Shown: positions 36,528 through 45,054 of the stretch, piece after piece
How positions within the stretch are numbered: position 1 is the stretch's first letter
Layout: every line of letters begins with the position of its first letter
Source: F23-D06 sp045600525
GTDB taxonomy: Bacteria > Bacteroidota > Bacteroidia > Bacteroidales > WCHB1-69
Direction of reading: 5' to 3'
Length of the DNA: 64,000 nt
Assembly (NCBI GenBank): GCA_045600525.1
Contig: JAZRYC010000046.1
Coordinates: forward strand, 1-64,000
The notes under the pieces: model-generated
What the model saw: the letters and a program-made list of their open reading frames with translations, nothing else
Databases searched by the model: none
What the model was told of the DNA's origin: nothing
Program-made: the position numbers and the translations under genes

Positions 36528-38258
36528 ATGGAAAAACTATTGGAAATATCGGATCTTTCGTTGGAACTGAAACAGGATGATCAATGGAAACCCATTTTGC
36601 ATCACGTGGATTTCTGCCTTGGCAGAGGAGAAACGTTGGGCATTGTGGGTGAGTCTGGCTCAGGAAAGTCTGTGACGGCCCTGTCGGTTATGCAGCTGCT
36701 GAATCCGAATATTTCCCGTTATCCGAACGGATCCATCCTGTTTCATGATCCGGAACGACCTGATGTGCCCATTGACGTTCTTACCGCTTCTTTGAAAACA
36801 TTGCAGCATTTGCGTGGCAATAGAATTGCCATGATTTTTCAAGAACCGATGACCTCCCTGAATCCCGTATTGAAATGTGGCGAGCAGATAACGGAACAAA
36901 TTCTTTTGCATACTTCCACAAACAAGGAACAAGCGCGCAAACAGGTGATAGAATTGTTCAAGGAAGTGATGCTTCCCCGTCCGGAACAGATTTTCGACTC
37001 CTATCCCCATGAATTGTCTGGCGGTCAAAAGCAACGTGTGATGATTGCCATGGCGATGAGTTGTCATCCTGATTTGCTTATTGCCGACGAGCCGACGACC
37101 GCATTGGACGTGACGGTGCAGAAAGGCATTCTTGAATTGATTCGCAAATTGCAGCAAAAATATGGAATGAGTGTGCTGTTCATCACGCATGATCTCGGCG
37201 TTGTGGCTGAAATAGCTGATCAGGTATTGGTGCTATATAAGGGAAATATTGTGGAGCAGGGCAGTATTCAGGATATTTTCAAAAATCCTAAACATGCCTA
37301 TACAAAGGGACTGATTGCCTGTCGTCCCTCTATGGCAGTCAGATTGAAAAAACTGCCTACGGTGGATGACTTTCTCTCGAATGCCTCAAACAGCGAGGAT
37401 GGAATAATGGACGAGCAGGTTGTTTCTTTGGAAGAAAGAAGAGCCTATCATCAAAAATTGTATTCCACAGAACCTTTGATTAAAATAGAACACTTATCTA
37501 AAAGATATCCTATTCGAAAACATAAACTTTTTGAAAGACGTCAATATGTGGATGCACTACAGGATATCAATTTAGAGGTTTATGAAGGTGAAACCCTGGG
37601 CTTGGTGGGTGAATCGGGATGTGGAAAGACGACCTTGGGGCGTTCTATGATTCGCCTTATCAATCCTACGGAAGGCAATGTTTTCTATAAAGGGGTTGAT
37701 TTAATGACTCTTTCCGATAGGGAAATGCGCGGAATGAGAAAGGATTTGCAGATTATTCTTCAAGATCCTTATTCTTCTTTGAACCAGCGACTCACTATTG
37801 GTGATGCTTTAATGGAGCCGATGCGCGTGCATGGTATTGGAGGTAATGAGCGGGAACGCAAAATGAAGGCTATAGCCTTGTTGGAGAGGGTGAGTCTGAA
37901 TGAATCCCATTTTTACCGATATCCGCATGAGTTTTCCGGAGGACAACGCCAACGTATTTCCATAGCCAGGGCCTTGGCGGTCAATCCTCGTTTCATTATT
38001 TGCGATGAGTCGGTTTCCGCATTGGATGTGTCTGTACAGGCCCAGGTGCTTAATTTGTTGAACGAACTTAAACAGGAATACCGATTCACCTATATTTTTA
38101 TTTCTCACGACTTATCGGTGGTGAAATTCATGTCCGACCGAATTGTGGTGATGCAGTCGGGGCAAATTGTGGAAAGTGGGGAGGCGGATGAAATATGCAG
38201 CCATCCGCAGACGGAATATACAAGAAAACTAATAGCTGCTATTCCCAAAGGCATATAA
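36528..38258 (+). CDS. Duplicated oligopeptide-type ABC transporter ATPase
   Basis: Two ATPase domains of the Dpp/Opp (DppD-DppF) type in one 576-residue chain. Domain 1 has Walker A GESGSGKS (41-48), signature LSGGQKQR and Walker B LLIADEPTTALD. Domain 2 starts near residue 318 and has GESGCGKTT (about 361), FSGGQRQR and FIICDESVSALD. Each is followed by the DppD/F C-terminal extension. No permease or binding-protein gene is near, so it must pair with components elsewhere. It is the first gene of an operon with a DoxX/thioredoxin protein and a TetR-like protein. Confidence 0.92.
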   Translation: MEKLLEISDLSLELKQDDQWKPILHHVDFCLGRGETLGIVGESGSGKSVTALSVMQLLNPNISRYPNGSILFHDPERPDVPIDVLTASLKTLQHLRGNRIAMIFQEPMTSLNPVLKCGEQITEQILLHTSTNKEQARKQVIELFKEVMLPRPEQIFDSYPHELSGGQKQRVMIAMAMSCHPDLLIADEPTTALDVTVQKGILELIRKLQQKYGMSVLFITHDLGVVAEIADQVLVLYKGNIVEQGSIQDIFKNPKHAYTKGLIACRPSMAVRLKKLPTVDDFLSNASNSEDGIMDEQVVSLEERRAYHQKLYSTEPLIKIEHLSKRYPIRKHKLFERRQYVDALQDINLEVYEGETLGLVGESGCGKTTLGRSMIRLINPTEGNVFYKGVDLMTLSDREMRGMRKDLQIILQDPYSSLNQRLTIGDALMEPMRVHGIGGNERERKMKAIALLERVSLNESHFYRYPHEFSGGQRQRISIARALAVNPRFIICDESVSALDVSVQAQVLNLLNELKQEYRFTYIFISHDLSVVKFMSDRIVVMQSGQIVESGEADEICSHPQTEYTRKLIAAIPKGI

Positions 38259-38276
38259 ATTTAAAGCAAAAAAATA

Positions 38277-39212
38277 ATGGAGAATCCTATGGAAAATAAA
38301 GGTTTTTATATTTTCAAACAAGTACTTCGCATATTATTGGGTACTTTCTTTATGGTAACGGCAGTTTTTAAGTTATTGTCGTTGGATAGTTTTGAACTAT
38401 ATATCTATAGTTTTAATATTTTCAATTTTGTGATTTCCTCGTTTGTGGCCCGTTGTGTGATAGCGGCGGAATTATTGCTGGGAACACTGCTGATTGTAAA
38501 GATTCGCTATAGGTTGGTTTGGTGGCTGACAATGGTTATGTTATGCGGCTTTACACTATTGCTGGTTTATGTGGCGATTTTCAGAAACGACACGAACTGT
38601 CATTGTCTGGGTGATATCGTGCAATTGAACCCGACGTTGTCCATTGTTAAGAATATTGTAACCATGTTGTTGCTTATGATTGTTCGCAAGGAAGAAGAAT
38701 ATGTCTTTAGAAGAAAAAAACTTGTTGGAATTCTTGTTTTGGTGGCCTCTATGGCGATTCCTTTTGCCTGTTTCCCTATGGATGTCGTTTATAATGCTTT
38801 CTCTAAATCCAATCTTAAGGTTAATGAGGAAAAATTTAATGCTTTTCTACAAGACTCAACGGCGCAGGCTCTGCATCTCTCTCAAGGGAATTATGTGGTA
38901 GCCTATTTCGCAGCAGGCTGTCCATATTGTAAAATCAGTGCTACAAAATTGAGTACTATTGTGGAAAACAATCATTTGGATACCGACCGATTTGTATTTT
39001 TCATTTGGGGCAAAGATGATAAAATAGAAACATTTAAAGAGGAAACAAAAACACAGAATTTCCGTTTTGTTGATATCAATCCCATTGAATCGGTTCAATT
39101 GGTTTATGGCAATTTTCCAACGATGGTGTTTCTGCGTAATGGAAAAATTGAAGAAGTGGCCGATGTTCGCAGCTTTGACGATAAGAAAGTGGTTCGATTT
39201 TTAAAGAAATAA
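38277..39212 (+). CDS. DoxX/MauE-like membrane protein with C-terminal thioredoxin domain
   Basis: A 311-residue fusion. Four membrane segments (about 15-135) of the DoxX/MauE type carry NCHCLG with Cys108 and Cys110 at the end of the third segment. Another hydrophobic stretch (150-167) leads to a periplasmic thioredoxin-like domain with Cys215 and Cys218 in AAGCPYCKI. The pairing resembles VKOR- or MauE-type thiol relay in which the membrane part recharges the soluble CxxC. It lies 18 bases after the ABC gene and 7 bases before the TetR-like gene. An ATG at 38289 is an alternative start. Confidence 0.75.
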   Translation: MENPMENKGFYIFKQVLRILLGTFFMVTAVFKLLSLDSFELYIYSFNIFNFVISSFVARCVIAAELLLGTLLIVKIRYRLVWWLTMVMLCGFTLLLVYVAIFRNDTNCHCLGDIVQLNPTLSIVKNIVTMLLLMIVRKEEEYVFRRKKLVGILVLVASMAIPFACFPMDVVYNAFSKSNLKVNEEKFNAFLQDSTAQALHLSQGNYVVAYFAAGCPYCKISATKLSTIVENNHLDTDRFVFFIWGKDDKIETFKEETKTQNFRFVDINPIESVQLVYGNFPTMVFLRNGKIEEVADVRSFDDKKVVRFLKK

Positions 39213-39219
39213 CCTCGTC

Positions 39220-39777
39220 ATGACGACTTCGGAAGATAAGATAAAAGTCCTCTATGAATATTACCTGCTTCATGGATTCAAGCATTCCGTGGACGTGGTT
39301 GCCAAGGAATTGGGTATTAGTCACATGACTTTTTTCAACCGCTATGGCAGTAAGGAAAATGCCATTGGTATGGCCCATGATTATTGGTACCAGACCATTC
39401 TCAAACGTTTTCAGGAAAAACAATCCCAATGTAACCATCCGGTTGAGGAGATTCTTTTTTTTGTTGGTGAGATAATGAATATGAATTGTTTGGAAAATGT
39501 TTATCTCCAATACGAAAGAGAACATATTACAGCTCTTTCACCTGGGCTGCCCTATGTGAGTGTTCTCCATTCCATTATTGAAACGGGCATTCAGAAATAT
39601 CAGTTTAAAGAGGACCTTGACATTGAAACATATATTCGATTTTTCTTGTATAATGTCAGCAATCGTCCGCTCATGCATGAAAAAAGGGAAACAGTGGTGC
39701 GCTACCTCTTGATGCCGCTGTTAAATGAACGGGGCATGGATCTCCTGTCGGAGATGATTGTAACAGAATTGATATAA
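39220..39777 (+). CDS. TetR-family-like transcriptional regulator
   Basis: A 185-residue protein with an N-terminal helix-turn-helix resembling TetR: VDVVAKELGISHMTFFNRYGSKENAIGMAHDYW (about 25-57). The remainder is helical and would hold the ligand/dimer domain. It is the last gene of the ABC-DoxX operon, so it may autoregulate that operon, for which the 40-bp palindrome is a tempting but unproven operator. It converges on alaS with one base between the stops. Confidence 0.75.
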   Translation: MTTSEDKIKVLYEYYLLHGFKHSVDVVAKELGISHMTFFNRYGSKENAIGMAHDYWYQTILKRFQEKQSQCNHPVEEILFFVGEIMNMNCLENVYLQYEREHITALSPGLPYVSVLHSIIETGIQKYQFKEDLDIETYIRFFLYNVSNRPLMHEKRETVVRYLLMPLLNERGMDLLSEMIVTELI

Positions 39778-39778
39778 G

Positions 39779-42379
39779 TTAGTTAATCATTTTAATGGCT
39801 TCGGCAACAGCTTCAGGCACGCCGGCGGGGTTCTTGCCTCCTGCCATGGCGAGGGTCGGTTGTCCTCCTCCGCCACCCTGGATGAACTTACCTGCGGCAC
39901 GCACCATCTGCGGCGCATTGTACTTGCCTGCCAAATCGTCAGAGACGGCCACTACGAGGTTCGGCTTGCCATCGAACACACTGCCGAACACAATCACACG
40001 ATTGGCAGCCGTTCTCAGGTTGAAGGCGGCCTGGCGCAGCATGTCCGGTGACAGCGTGGTAATCTTGGAGATAAGGCTCACGCCGTTTACCTCTTCTGCA
40101 GCCTGTTCCATCTCTTTGCAGAAGTTGTTGATTTGTTGTTTTTCAAACTCTTCCAACTTTTTGCGATATTGGGCGTTGTCATCGTTCAGTTTTTGAATGG
40201 CCTGCAGCAGGTTGGTGGTGTTCAACAACTCTTTGCTCTGTTTGATGAGTTCCTGGTTGGCATACATAATTTCTTCGGCGGCAAGTCCGGTGACGGCTTC
40301 AATACGACGTACGCCGGCGGCAATGGCACCCTCAGATACAATCTTGAAGAGGCCTATGTTGCCCGTGGCGGAGGTGTGCGTGCCTCCGCACAACTCCACA
40401 GAATCGCCAAATTGGATGACGCGTACGAATTTGCCGTACTTTTCGCCGAAGAGCGCGATGGCTCCCTTGGCACGCGCCTCGTCAATGGGAATGTCAATGT
40501 GTTCTTGCAAAGCTATATTTTGACGCACTAAATTGTTGACCAACTGCTCGATTTTCCTAATCTCTTCGTCCGTGACTTTGGAAAAATGGGAAAAGTCGAA
40601 GCGCAAACGTTCGGAGGTGACCAGGGATCCCTTCTGCTCTACGTGTGTGCCGAGGATAGAACGCAGGGCATAATCCAACAAGTGGGTTGCCGAGTGGTTG
40701 TTGGCTGTGAGTTGTCGCTTTTCAATGTCGATTTTGGCCGTGAAAGTTACTTCCATATTGTCGGGTAACTTATTGGCATGGTGGATGGTCAGGTTGTTTT
40801 CCTTGGTGGTGTTGTAGATTGCCACAGACTCGTTGGTACTTTCCAAGATGCCCGTGTCGCCTACCTGTCCGCCGGATTCGGCGTAGAACGGAGTCTTGTC
40901 AAGCACGATTTGGTAGAAGGTCTTGTTTTTGGCTGTGACTTTTCTGTATTTCACAATCTTACATTCGCAAAGGTTTTCGTGATAACCCACAAACTGAGTT
41001 GGTGAGTCTTGTGCGATGAGTTCTACCCAGTCGTCATTGGTGACGGCAGCTGCGGCGCGCGAGCGGTCCTTCTGCATTTGCAATCCATGTTGGAAACCTT
41101 CCATGTCCACGGTGAGGTTCTTTTCGGAGGCAAGCAGTTGCGTCAGGTCGATGGGGAAGCCGTAGGTGTCGAAGAGTTCGAAGGCGAAATCTCCGTCCAC
41201 GATGGTTTTCCCCTGCAGTTTGGCGCAGTAGTTTTCAAACTTCATGATGCCGGAGTCCAACGTTTTGAGGAAGGAAGCCTCTTCTTCTTGGGTAACCTTT
41301 TCGATGAGTGTTTGTTGTGCTTTCAGTTCGGGGAACTGGTGACCCATTTGGGCAACGAGGTCGGCCACGAGACCGTAGAGGAACGGTTCTTTGAAGCCGA
41401 GGAAGGTGAAGCCGTAACGAATGCCGCGGCGAAGGATTCGGCGAATGACGTAGCCGGCGCCGGTATTAGAAGGCAGTTGTCCGTCGGCGATGGCGAAGGT
41501 GACGGCGCGCAAGTGGTCGGCTACCACGCGCAGGGCGATGTCGGTTTCACGTTGCTCACCGTATTTCACGTTGGCTTTTTGCGCTATCTTTTGGATGATG
41601 GGCTGGAAGACGTCGGTGTCGTAATTGGACTTCTTGTTTTGAACCGCCATGCAGAGGCGTTCGAAGCCCATGCCGGTATCAACATGTTTGTTGGCCAACG
41701 GCTTGAGTTCTCCGGAGGCAATGCGGTTGTACTGCATGAACACGAGGTTCCAGATTTCAATCACCAGGGGATTGTCCTTATTCACGAGATCACGGCCGGG
41801 AACTTTGGCGCGTTCGGCATCGTCACGCAGGTCGATATGGATTTCAGAGCAGGGACCGCACGGACCGGTGTCGCCCATTTCCCAGAAATTGTCTTTCTTG
41901 TTGCCTTTCAAGATGCGGTCTTCGGGAAGGTGTTCCTTCCAGAAGTCGTATGCTTCCTGGTCAAAGGCGGTGCCGTCTTTTTCATCACCTTGGAAGACGG
42001 TGGCGTAAAGACGGTCTTTGTCAAGTTTCATCACTTCGGTTAGAAATTCCCATCCGTATGCAATGGCTTCTTTTTTGAAGTAGTCGCCAAAAGACCAGTT
42101 GCCGAGCATTTCGAACATGGTGTGGTGGTAGGTGTCGCGGCCTACTTCCTCAAGGTCGTTGTGTTTGCCGGAGACGCGCAGACATTTTTGGGAATCAGCC
42201 ACGCGGGGATGTTCGGCTTTGTTGTTTCCAAGAAAGATGTCTTTGAATTGATTCATGCCGGCATTGGTAAACATCAGTGTCGGATCGTTTTTAATCACCA
42301 TCGGCGCGGAAGGTACGATGAAGTGTTCTTTGGATTGGAAAAACTTTAGGAAAGCGTCGCGAATTTCTATTGAAGTCAT
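39779..42379 (-). CDS. alaS: Alanyl-tRNA synthetase
   Basis: Charges tRNA-Ala and edits misacylated Ser/Gly. The 866 residues are full length. The class II core begins KFFQSKEHFIVPSAPM (12-27) and includes TGMGFERL (about 235). The editing-domain zinc motif HSATHLLDYALR is near residue 557 with CGGTH near 660. The C-terminal domain ends GGGGGQPTLAMAGG. The gene is noticeably richer in G+C at third positions than its neighbours, which creates long antisense open frames that are not genes. Confidence 0.98.
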   Translation of the reverse strand: MTSIEIRDAFLKFFQSKEHFIVPSAPMVIKNDPTLMFTNAGMNQFKDIFLGNNKAEHPRVADSQKCLRVSGKHNDLEEVGRDTYHHTMFEMLGNWSFGDYFKKEAIAYGWEFLTEVMKLDKDRLYATVFQGDEKDGTAFDQEAYDFWKEHLPEDRILKGNKKDNFWEMGDTGPCGPCSEIHIDLRDDAERAKVPGRDLVNKDNPLVIEIWNLVFMQYNRIASGELKPLANKHVDTGMGFERLCMAVQNKKSNYDTDVFQPIIQKIAQKANVKYGEQRETDIALRVVADHLRAVTFAIADGQLPSNTGAGYVIRRILRRGIRYGFTFLGFKEPFLYGLVADLVAQMGHQFPELKAQQTLIEKVTQEEEASFLKTLDSGIMKFENYCAKLQGKTIVDGDFAFELFDTYGFPIDLTQLLASEKNLTVDMEGFQHGLQMQKDRSRAAAAVTNDDWVELIAQDSPTQFVGYHENLCECKIVKYRKVTAKNKTFYQIVLDKTPFYAESGGQVGDTGILESTNESVAIYNTTKENNLTIHHANKLPDNMEVTFTAKIDIEKRQLTANNHSATHLLDYALRSILGTHVEQKGSLVTSERLRFDFSHFSKVTDEEIRKIEQLVNNLVRQNIALQEHIDIPIDEARAKGAIALFGEKYGKFVRVIQFGDSVELCGGTHTSATGNIGLFKIVSEGAIAAGVRRIEAVTGLAAEEIMYANQELIKQSKELLNTTNLLQAIQKLNDDNAQYRKKLEEFEKQQINNFCKEMEQAAEEVNGVSLISKITTLSPDMLRQAAFNLRTAANRVIVFGSVFDGKPNLVVAVSDDLAGKYNAPQMVRAAGKFIQGGGGGQPTLAMAGGKNPAGVPEAVAEAIKMIN

Positions 42380-42399
42380 ACTTGAAAAATTTTAGGCGG

Positions 42400-42407
42400 C
42401 AAAAGTA
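42400..42407 (-). promoter_or_regulatory. Promoter of alaS (TACTTTTG-CCGCC)
   Basis: Minus-strand TACTTTTG followed by CCGCC, 20 bases before the alaS start. Confidence 0.75.
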
Positions 42408-42435
42408 CAAAAAAGGATTATAGGATGGTTTGGAG

Positions 42436-43104
42436 TTAGAAGTGATAAATCTCCTTAAGGTCGGGATAGGAAAGAATGTCTGAACAAAAGATAACTGGGG
42501 GCAGGGCAGGCGCCTTGTGCCGTTTCCCACAGGAAAGGTCTTTGTTTAAAGTGGAAAGATAGAGGTACCAAACCAGTTCGGTGCAATAAAATTTGGAGGA
42601 ATCCTCACAGTTAAACGCATTGTCGAAAAGCGCGTGCCTTTGATAGATGGAAAGAGCCTTTTGCAATAATTTCAAAGTGTCCTCATCCGTTGCACCGGCA
42701 TGGTAGATGGCTCCATGAACGGCCCGCTCCTTAGCGTAGAAAAGGGTTAGGGGCTCTATTTTCACGCTATCTTTTTCACCATGGGATTGTCGTTCATTTG
42801 GAACAGCGTGAATAACGCACCATTGCTGGTTGTAATGAATAATCATACCCACATGAGAAAAAGTGCTGGAGGTATCTGCCTTAACAACGCTTTTGCTTAA
42901 CGTGCCGGCTCCCAGCCTAAAGGCGAGATCGCCACTATGGATGGGAATTTCGTTAGAAATCAGGTTGGCGGGTTGAGGTGAAGGATGAGTGCATCCATTC
43001 AACACCAGCAGAAAGGAAATTATGCTGACAAATGGAAATGTCAGTTTTTTCAATGCGCTGAAAAAAGAATGATAATGGTTAGTCAATCTTCCACTCGCCA
43101 TCAA
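42436..43104 (-). CDS. YiiX/YebB-like papain-fold lipoprotein
   Basis: A 222-residue predicted lipoprotein (lipobox VLNGC, Cys38) of the permuted NlpC/P60-like YiiX group. SGDLAFRLGAG (57-67), the His motif FSHVGM (His84) and FYCTELVWYL with Cys174 match the permuted Cys-His active site. Members are thought to cleave peptide or amide bonds in the envelope. It overlaps the end of the DUF4878 gene by 26 bases, so the two lipoproteins form an operon. The start is not certain because the first 20 residues are not signal-like. Confidence 0.78.
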   Translation of the reverse strand: MMASGRLTNHYHSFFSALKKLTFPFVSIISFLLVLNGCTHPSPQPANLISNEIPIHSGDLAFRLGAGTLSKSVVKADTSSTFSHVGMIIHYNQQWCVIHAVPNERQSHGEKDSVKIEPLTLFYAKERAVHGAIYHAGATDEDTLKLLQKALSIYQRHALFDNAFNCEDSSKFYCTELVWYLYLSTLNKDLSCGKRHKAPALPPVIFCSDILSYPDLKEIYHF

Positions 43105-43444
43105 CTTGGACTAATTTTTCCTGATTGGTCGTTTCTTCTGGTTCTGCATTGAAGGCCGATGTGAATGTGTATTTTACTTCAACCATGGCGGATTCTCCGT
43201 CTTCGGAAACTTCTTCGGAAAGAATTTCATATTTGGGAATTTTCACTTCCAGACCATTCATTTTTTCCACTTGTTTTTTCACTTCCTCATCGTTGGCAGT
43301 GGTATAAGTGAGAGCCTTTTCAAAATCGCCCTTTGTCAAAGACGTGTAATAATTGTCCACTACATCAGATGGTGTGGAGGGTTTGCAGGCGATAAGAAGG
43401 AGAGATAAAAAAATGAAAGAGAGGAAAAAGGATATTTTTTTCAT
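43079..43444 (-). CDS. DUF4878-like lipoprotein
   Basis: A 121-residue lipoprotein with lipobox LLIAC (Cys20). The mature part resembles DUF4878 (NTF2-like fold): PSDVVDNYYTSLTKGDFEKALTYT (24-47), a central acidic region, and a last strand KLVQVDGEWKID. Function unknown. It has its own promoter and leads into the YiiX-like gene. Confidence 0.78.
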   Translation of the reverse strand: MKKISFFLSFIFLSLLLIACKPSTPSDVVDNYYTSLTKGDFEKALTYTTANDEEVKKQVEKMNGLEVKIPKYEILSEEVSEDGESAMVEVKYTFTSAFNAEPEETTNQEKLVQVDGEWKID

Positions 43445-43473
43445 AGAATAAAGTTTAACGGAAAATGATGCGG

Positions 43474-43481
43474 CAAACGTA
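43474..43481 (-). promoter_or_regulatory. Promoter of the DUF4878-YiiX operon (TACGTTTG-CCGCA)
   Basis: Minus-strand TACGTTTG followed by CCGCA, 29 bases before the start. Confidence 0.72.
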
Positions 43482-43593
43482 CATAAAAAAATTGATTTTT
43501 TTGTAAGTTGAACATTAATTTTGAGTTTTATTAGAGTAAAGATAGGAAGTAATTGACAGCTGATATTTTATTCTGCTGGAAGTTCACCCGCCG

Positions 43594-44347
43594 TTATTTC
43601 TTCATCACCTTGCAGTTGGTCTCGGTGCCGTTGTCAAGGCGCACCTTCAGCAGGTACATCCCGGCATTGAGGGTGGAGATGTCCAGCAGGCAGAAGGGGC
43701 CGTTGCATTGTTCGGTGAGCATCAGTTTGCCGAATGAGTCGTAGATTTCCACGATAGAGAGGATGTTGTCGCTTTCTATACGCAGTGCGCCATCTGTGGG
43801 GTTGGGTGACACCGTGACACTGCTGTTGCCTTCATCGGCGGATGGTGTCAGCATTATGCTGCGCATCTGGTCGGCGGGGTCACCGTATGTTTCGTAAAAG
43901 TATTCCGCGCACAGGTTGAAGAAGCACAACACGCCCTGTGCCATTACGGAGGAACGTCCCGTGCGGGCCTCCGCTATGCGTTGCAGCTCGTCAATCTGCG
44001 CGGAGATGCCTGGGGTGGCGTGATGCCAGGCATGGAGCGCCGAAAGGTCCGTTAATATCACGGATAGTGGAGCCTGCGGGTAGATAGGCGAAGACTTTTC
44101 GCGCCTCAATATCATTGCGAATGGCAGTAAAATACTGTGATTCAGACAAGTTAAATTCAAAAGGCTGATAACAAACTTGCCGATAGATTTTAAGATAGGT
44201 CTTGCTTTCAAAAACCGTGTCTCCCGATGCCTTGTATTTTTCATTGCTATACGACCATACGCTACCGTCGGTAATTGGGTGATATTCGTTTTGCGCATAC
44301 GTGGCACCCGCAATGAGAAGGCATACAAAAAATAATAACTTTTTCAT
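43594..44347 (-). pseudogene. Broken/chimeric secreted protein gene with T9SS-type C-terminal domain
   Basis: Two out-of-frame halves. From 44347 an ORF of 118 residues begins with a signal peptide (LLIAGATYAQ) and reads EYHPITDGSVWSYSN; the sense frame decays near 44055 and stops at 43991. From about 44055 another frame carries a typical secreted-protein tail: VTVSPNPTDGALRIES, IVEIYDSFGKLML, and LNAGMYLLKVRL ending CKVMKK, the Por secretion/T9SS sorting domain. The 735-base frame containing the tail has no signal peptide of its own. The tail half is clearly richer in G+C than the head. An internal deletion joining two genes, or a frameshift plus deletion, explains it best. Confidence 0.7.
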
Positions 44348-44449
44348 ATCCGTATTTCACTGGACTTCATTTGTTTATCATGTTTTCCCCTCTAGCCCTC
44401 CTTCTACCTGCGAAGTCCGTTGGACAAAGTGGAATGGTGAGCGGAACAG

Positions 44450-44457
44450 CAAATATA
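44450..44457 (-). promoter_or_regulatory. Promoter of the broken T9SS-type gene (TATATTTG)
   Basis: Minus-strand TATATTTG about 100 bases upstream of the signal-peptide ORF. The promoter looks intact although the gene is not. Confidence 0.55.
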
Positions 44458-44526
44458 GTGTTTTTTTGCTTGGTGGTGTGGGATAGTAAATGCCGAGAAA
44501 ATAATAGAGTATAGTTTGCAGAGCAT

Positions 44527-44559
44527 AAAAAAAAGCCCCACATGCGGGGCTTTTTTTTT
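44527..44559 (-). terminator. Rho-independent terminator of ridA
   Basis: GC-only 5-bp core stem (GCCCC with GGGGC) extended by A8/T8 flanks that pair, giving up to 13 bp, with T8 on the minus strand. It starts right at the ridA stop and could work in both directions. Confidence 0.88.
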
Positions 44560-44932
44560 ATTTCACGGCGATGGTTTCAATTTCCACCATCACGCCTTTG
44601 GGCAGGTCTCTGACGGCAAACGCGGCGCGGGCAGGAGGATTGGTGAGAAAATATTTGGCATAAACCTCGTTCATGGCGCCAAAGTTGGCGATGTCGCTTA
44701 ATAGACAGGTGGTTTTTACCACGTTGTCGAAAGTATAGCCGGCTTCATTGAGGATGGCGGCGATGTTTTTCATGACTTGTTCGGTTTGGGCGGTAATGCC
44801 TTCCGGAACAATACCGGAGCCTGGATCAACGGGGATCTGGCCGGAAATGAATAACATACCATTGGCTTCAATGGCTTGGCTGTAGGGACCGATGGCGGCA
44901 GGGGCCTTGTCTGTGTGAATGACTTTCTTCAT
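44558..44932 (-). CDS. ridA: Enamine/imine deaminase RidA
   Basis: Hydrolyses reactive 2-aminoacrylate and related imines made by PLP enzymes. The 124 residues are standard. IGPYSQAIEANGMLFISGQIP (17-37), NEVYAKYF and the C-terminal APARAAFAVRDLPKGVMVEIE with the carboxylate-binding Arg are diagnostic. It has its own promoter and terminator and is divergent from guaB. Confidence 0.96.
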   Translation of the reverse strand: MKKVIHTDKAPAAIGPYSQAIEANGMLFISGQIPVDPGSGIVPEGITAQTEQVMKNIAAILNEAGYTFDNVVKTTCLLSDIANFGAMNEVYAKYFLTNPPARAAFAVRDLPKGVMVEIETIAVK

Positions 44933-44982
44933 GTTTTAGGATTTTGATTATTAGAAAATTACGTTTTTTTAATAAGAATTTG

Positions 44983-44990
44983 CAAAAATA
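44983..44990 (-). promoter_or_regulatory. Promoter of ridA (TATTTTTG)
   Basis: Minus-strand TATTTTTG 50 bases before the ridA start, back to back with the guaB promoter. Confidence 0.65.
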
Positions 44991-45023
44991 ACACTTTTAT
45001 TTTTTTCCTATTCTCTTTTTTTG

Positions 45024-45031
45024 TATTTTTG
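45024..45031 (+). promoter_or_regulatory. Promoter of guaB (TATTTTTG)
   Basis: TATTTTTG followed by CACG, 23 bases before the guaB ATG. Confidence 0.75.
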
Positions 45032-45054
45032 CACGTAATAAAAAATAAACTTTT

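Noticed and set aside
41009..42043. A 344-codon open frame on the plus strand opposite alaS
   Set aside because: It is the antisense shadow of a G+C-rich, strongly conserved alaS. Its translation has no family pattern, and alaS has its own promoter and full motifs.
43594..44328. An intact 244-residue gene in the T9SS-tail frame
   Set aside because: The first 90 residues of that frame are the out-of-frame reading of the signal-peptide ORF; there is no signal peptide in frame, so the unit is scored as a pseudogene.
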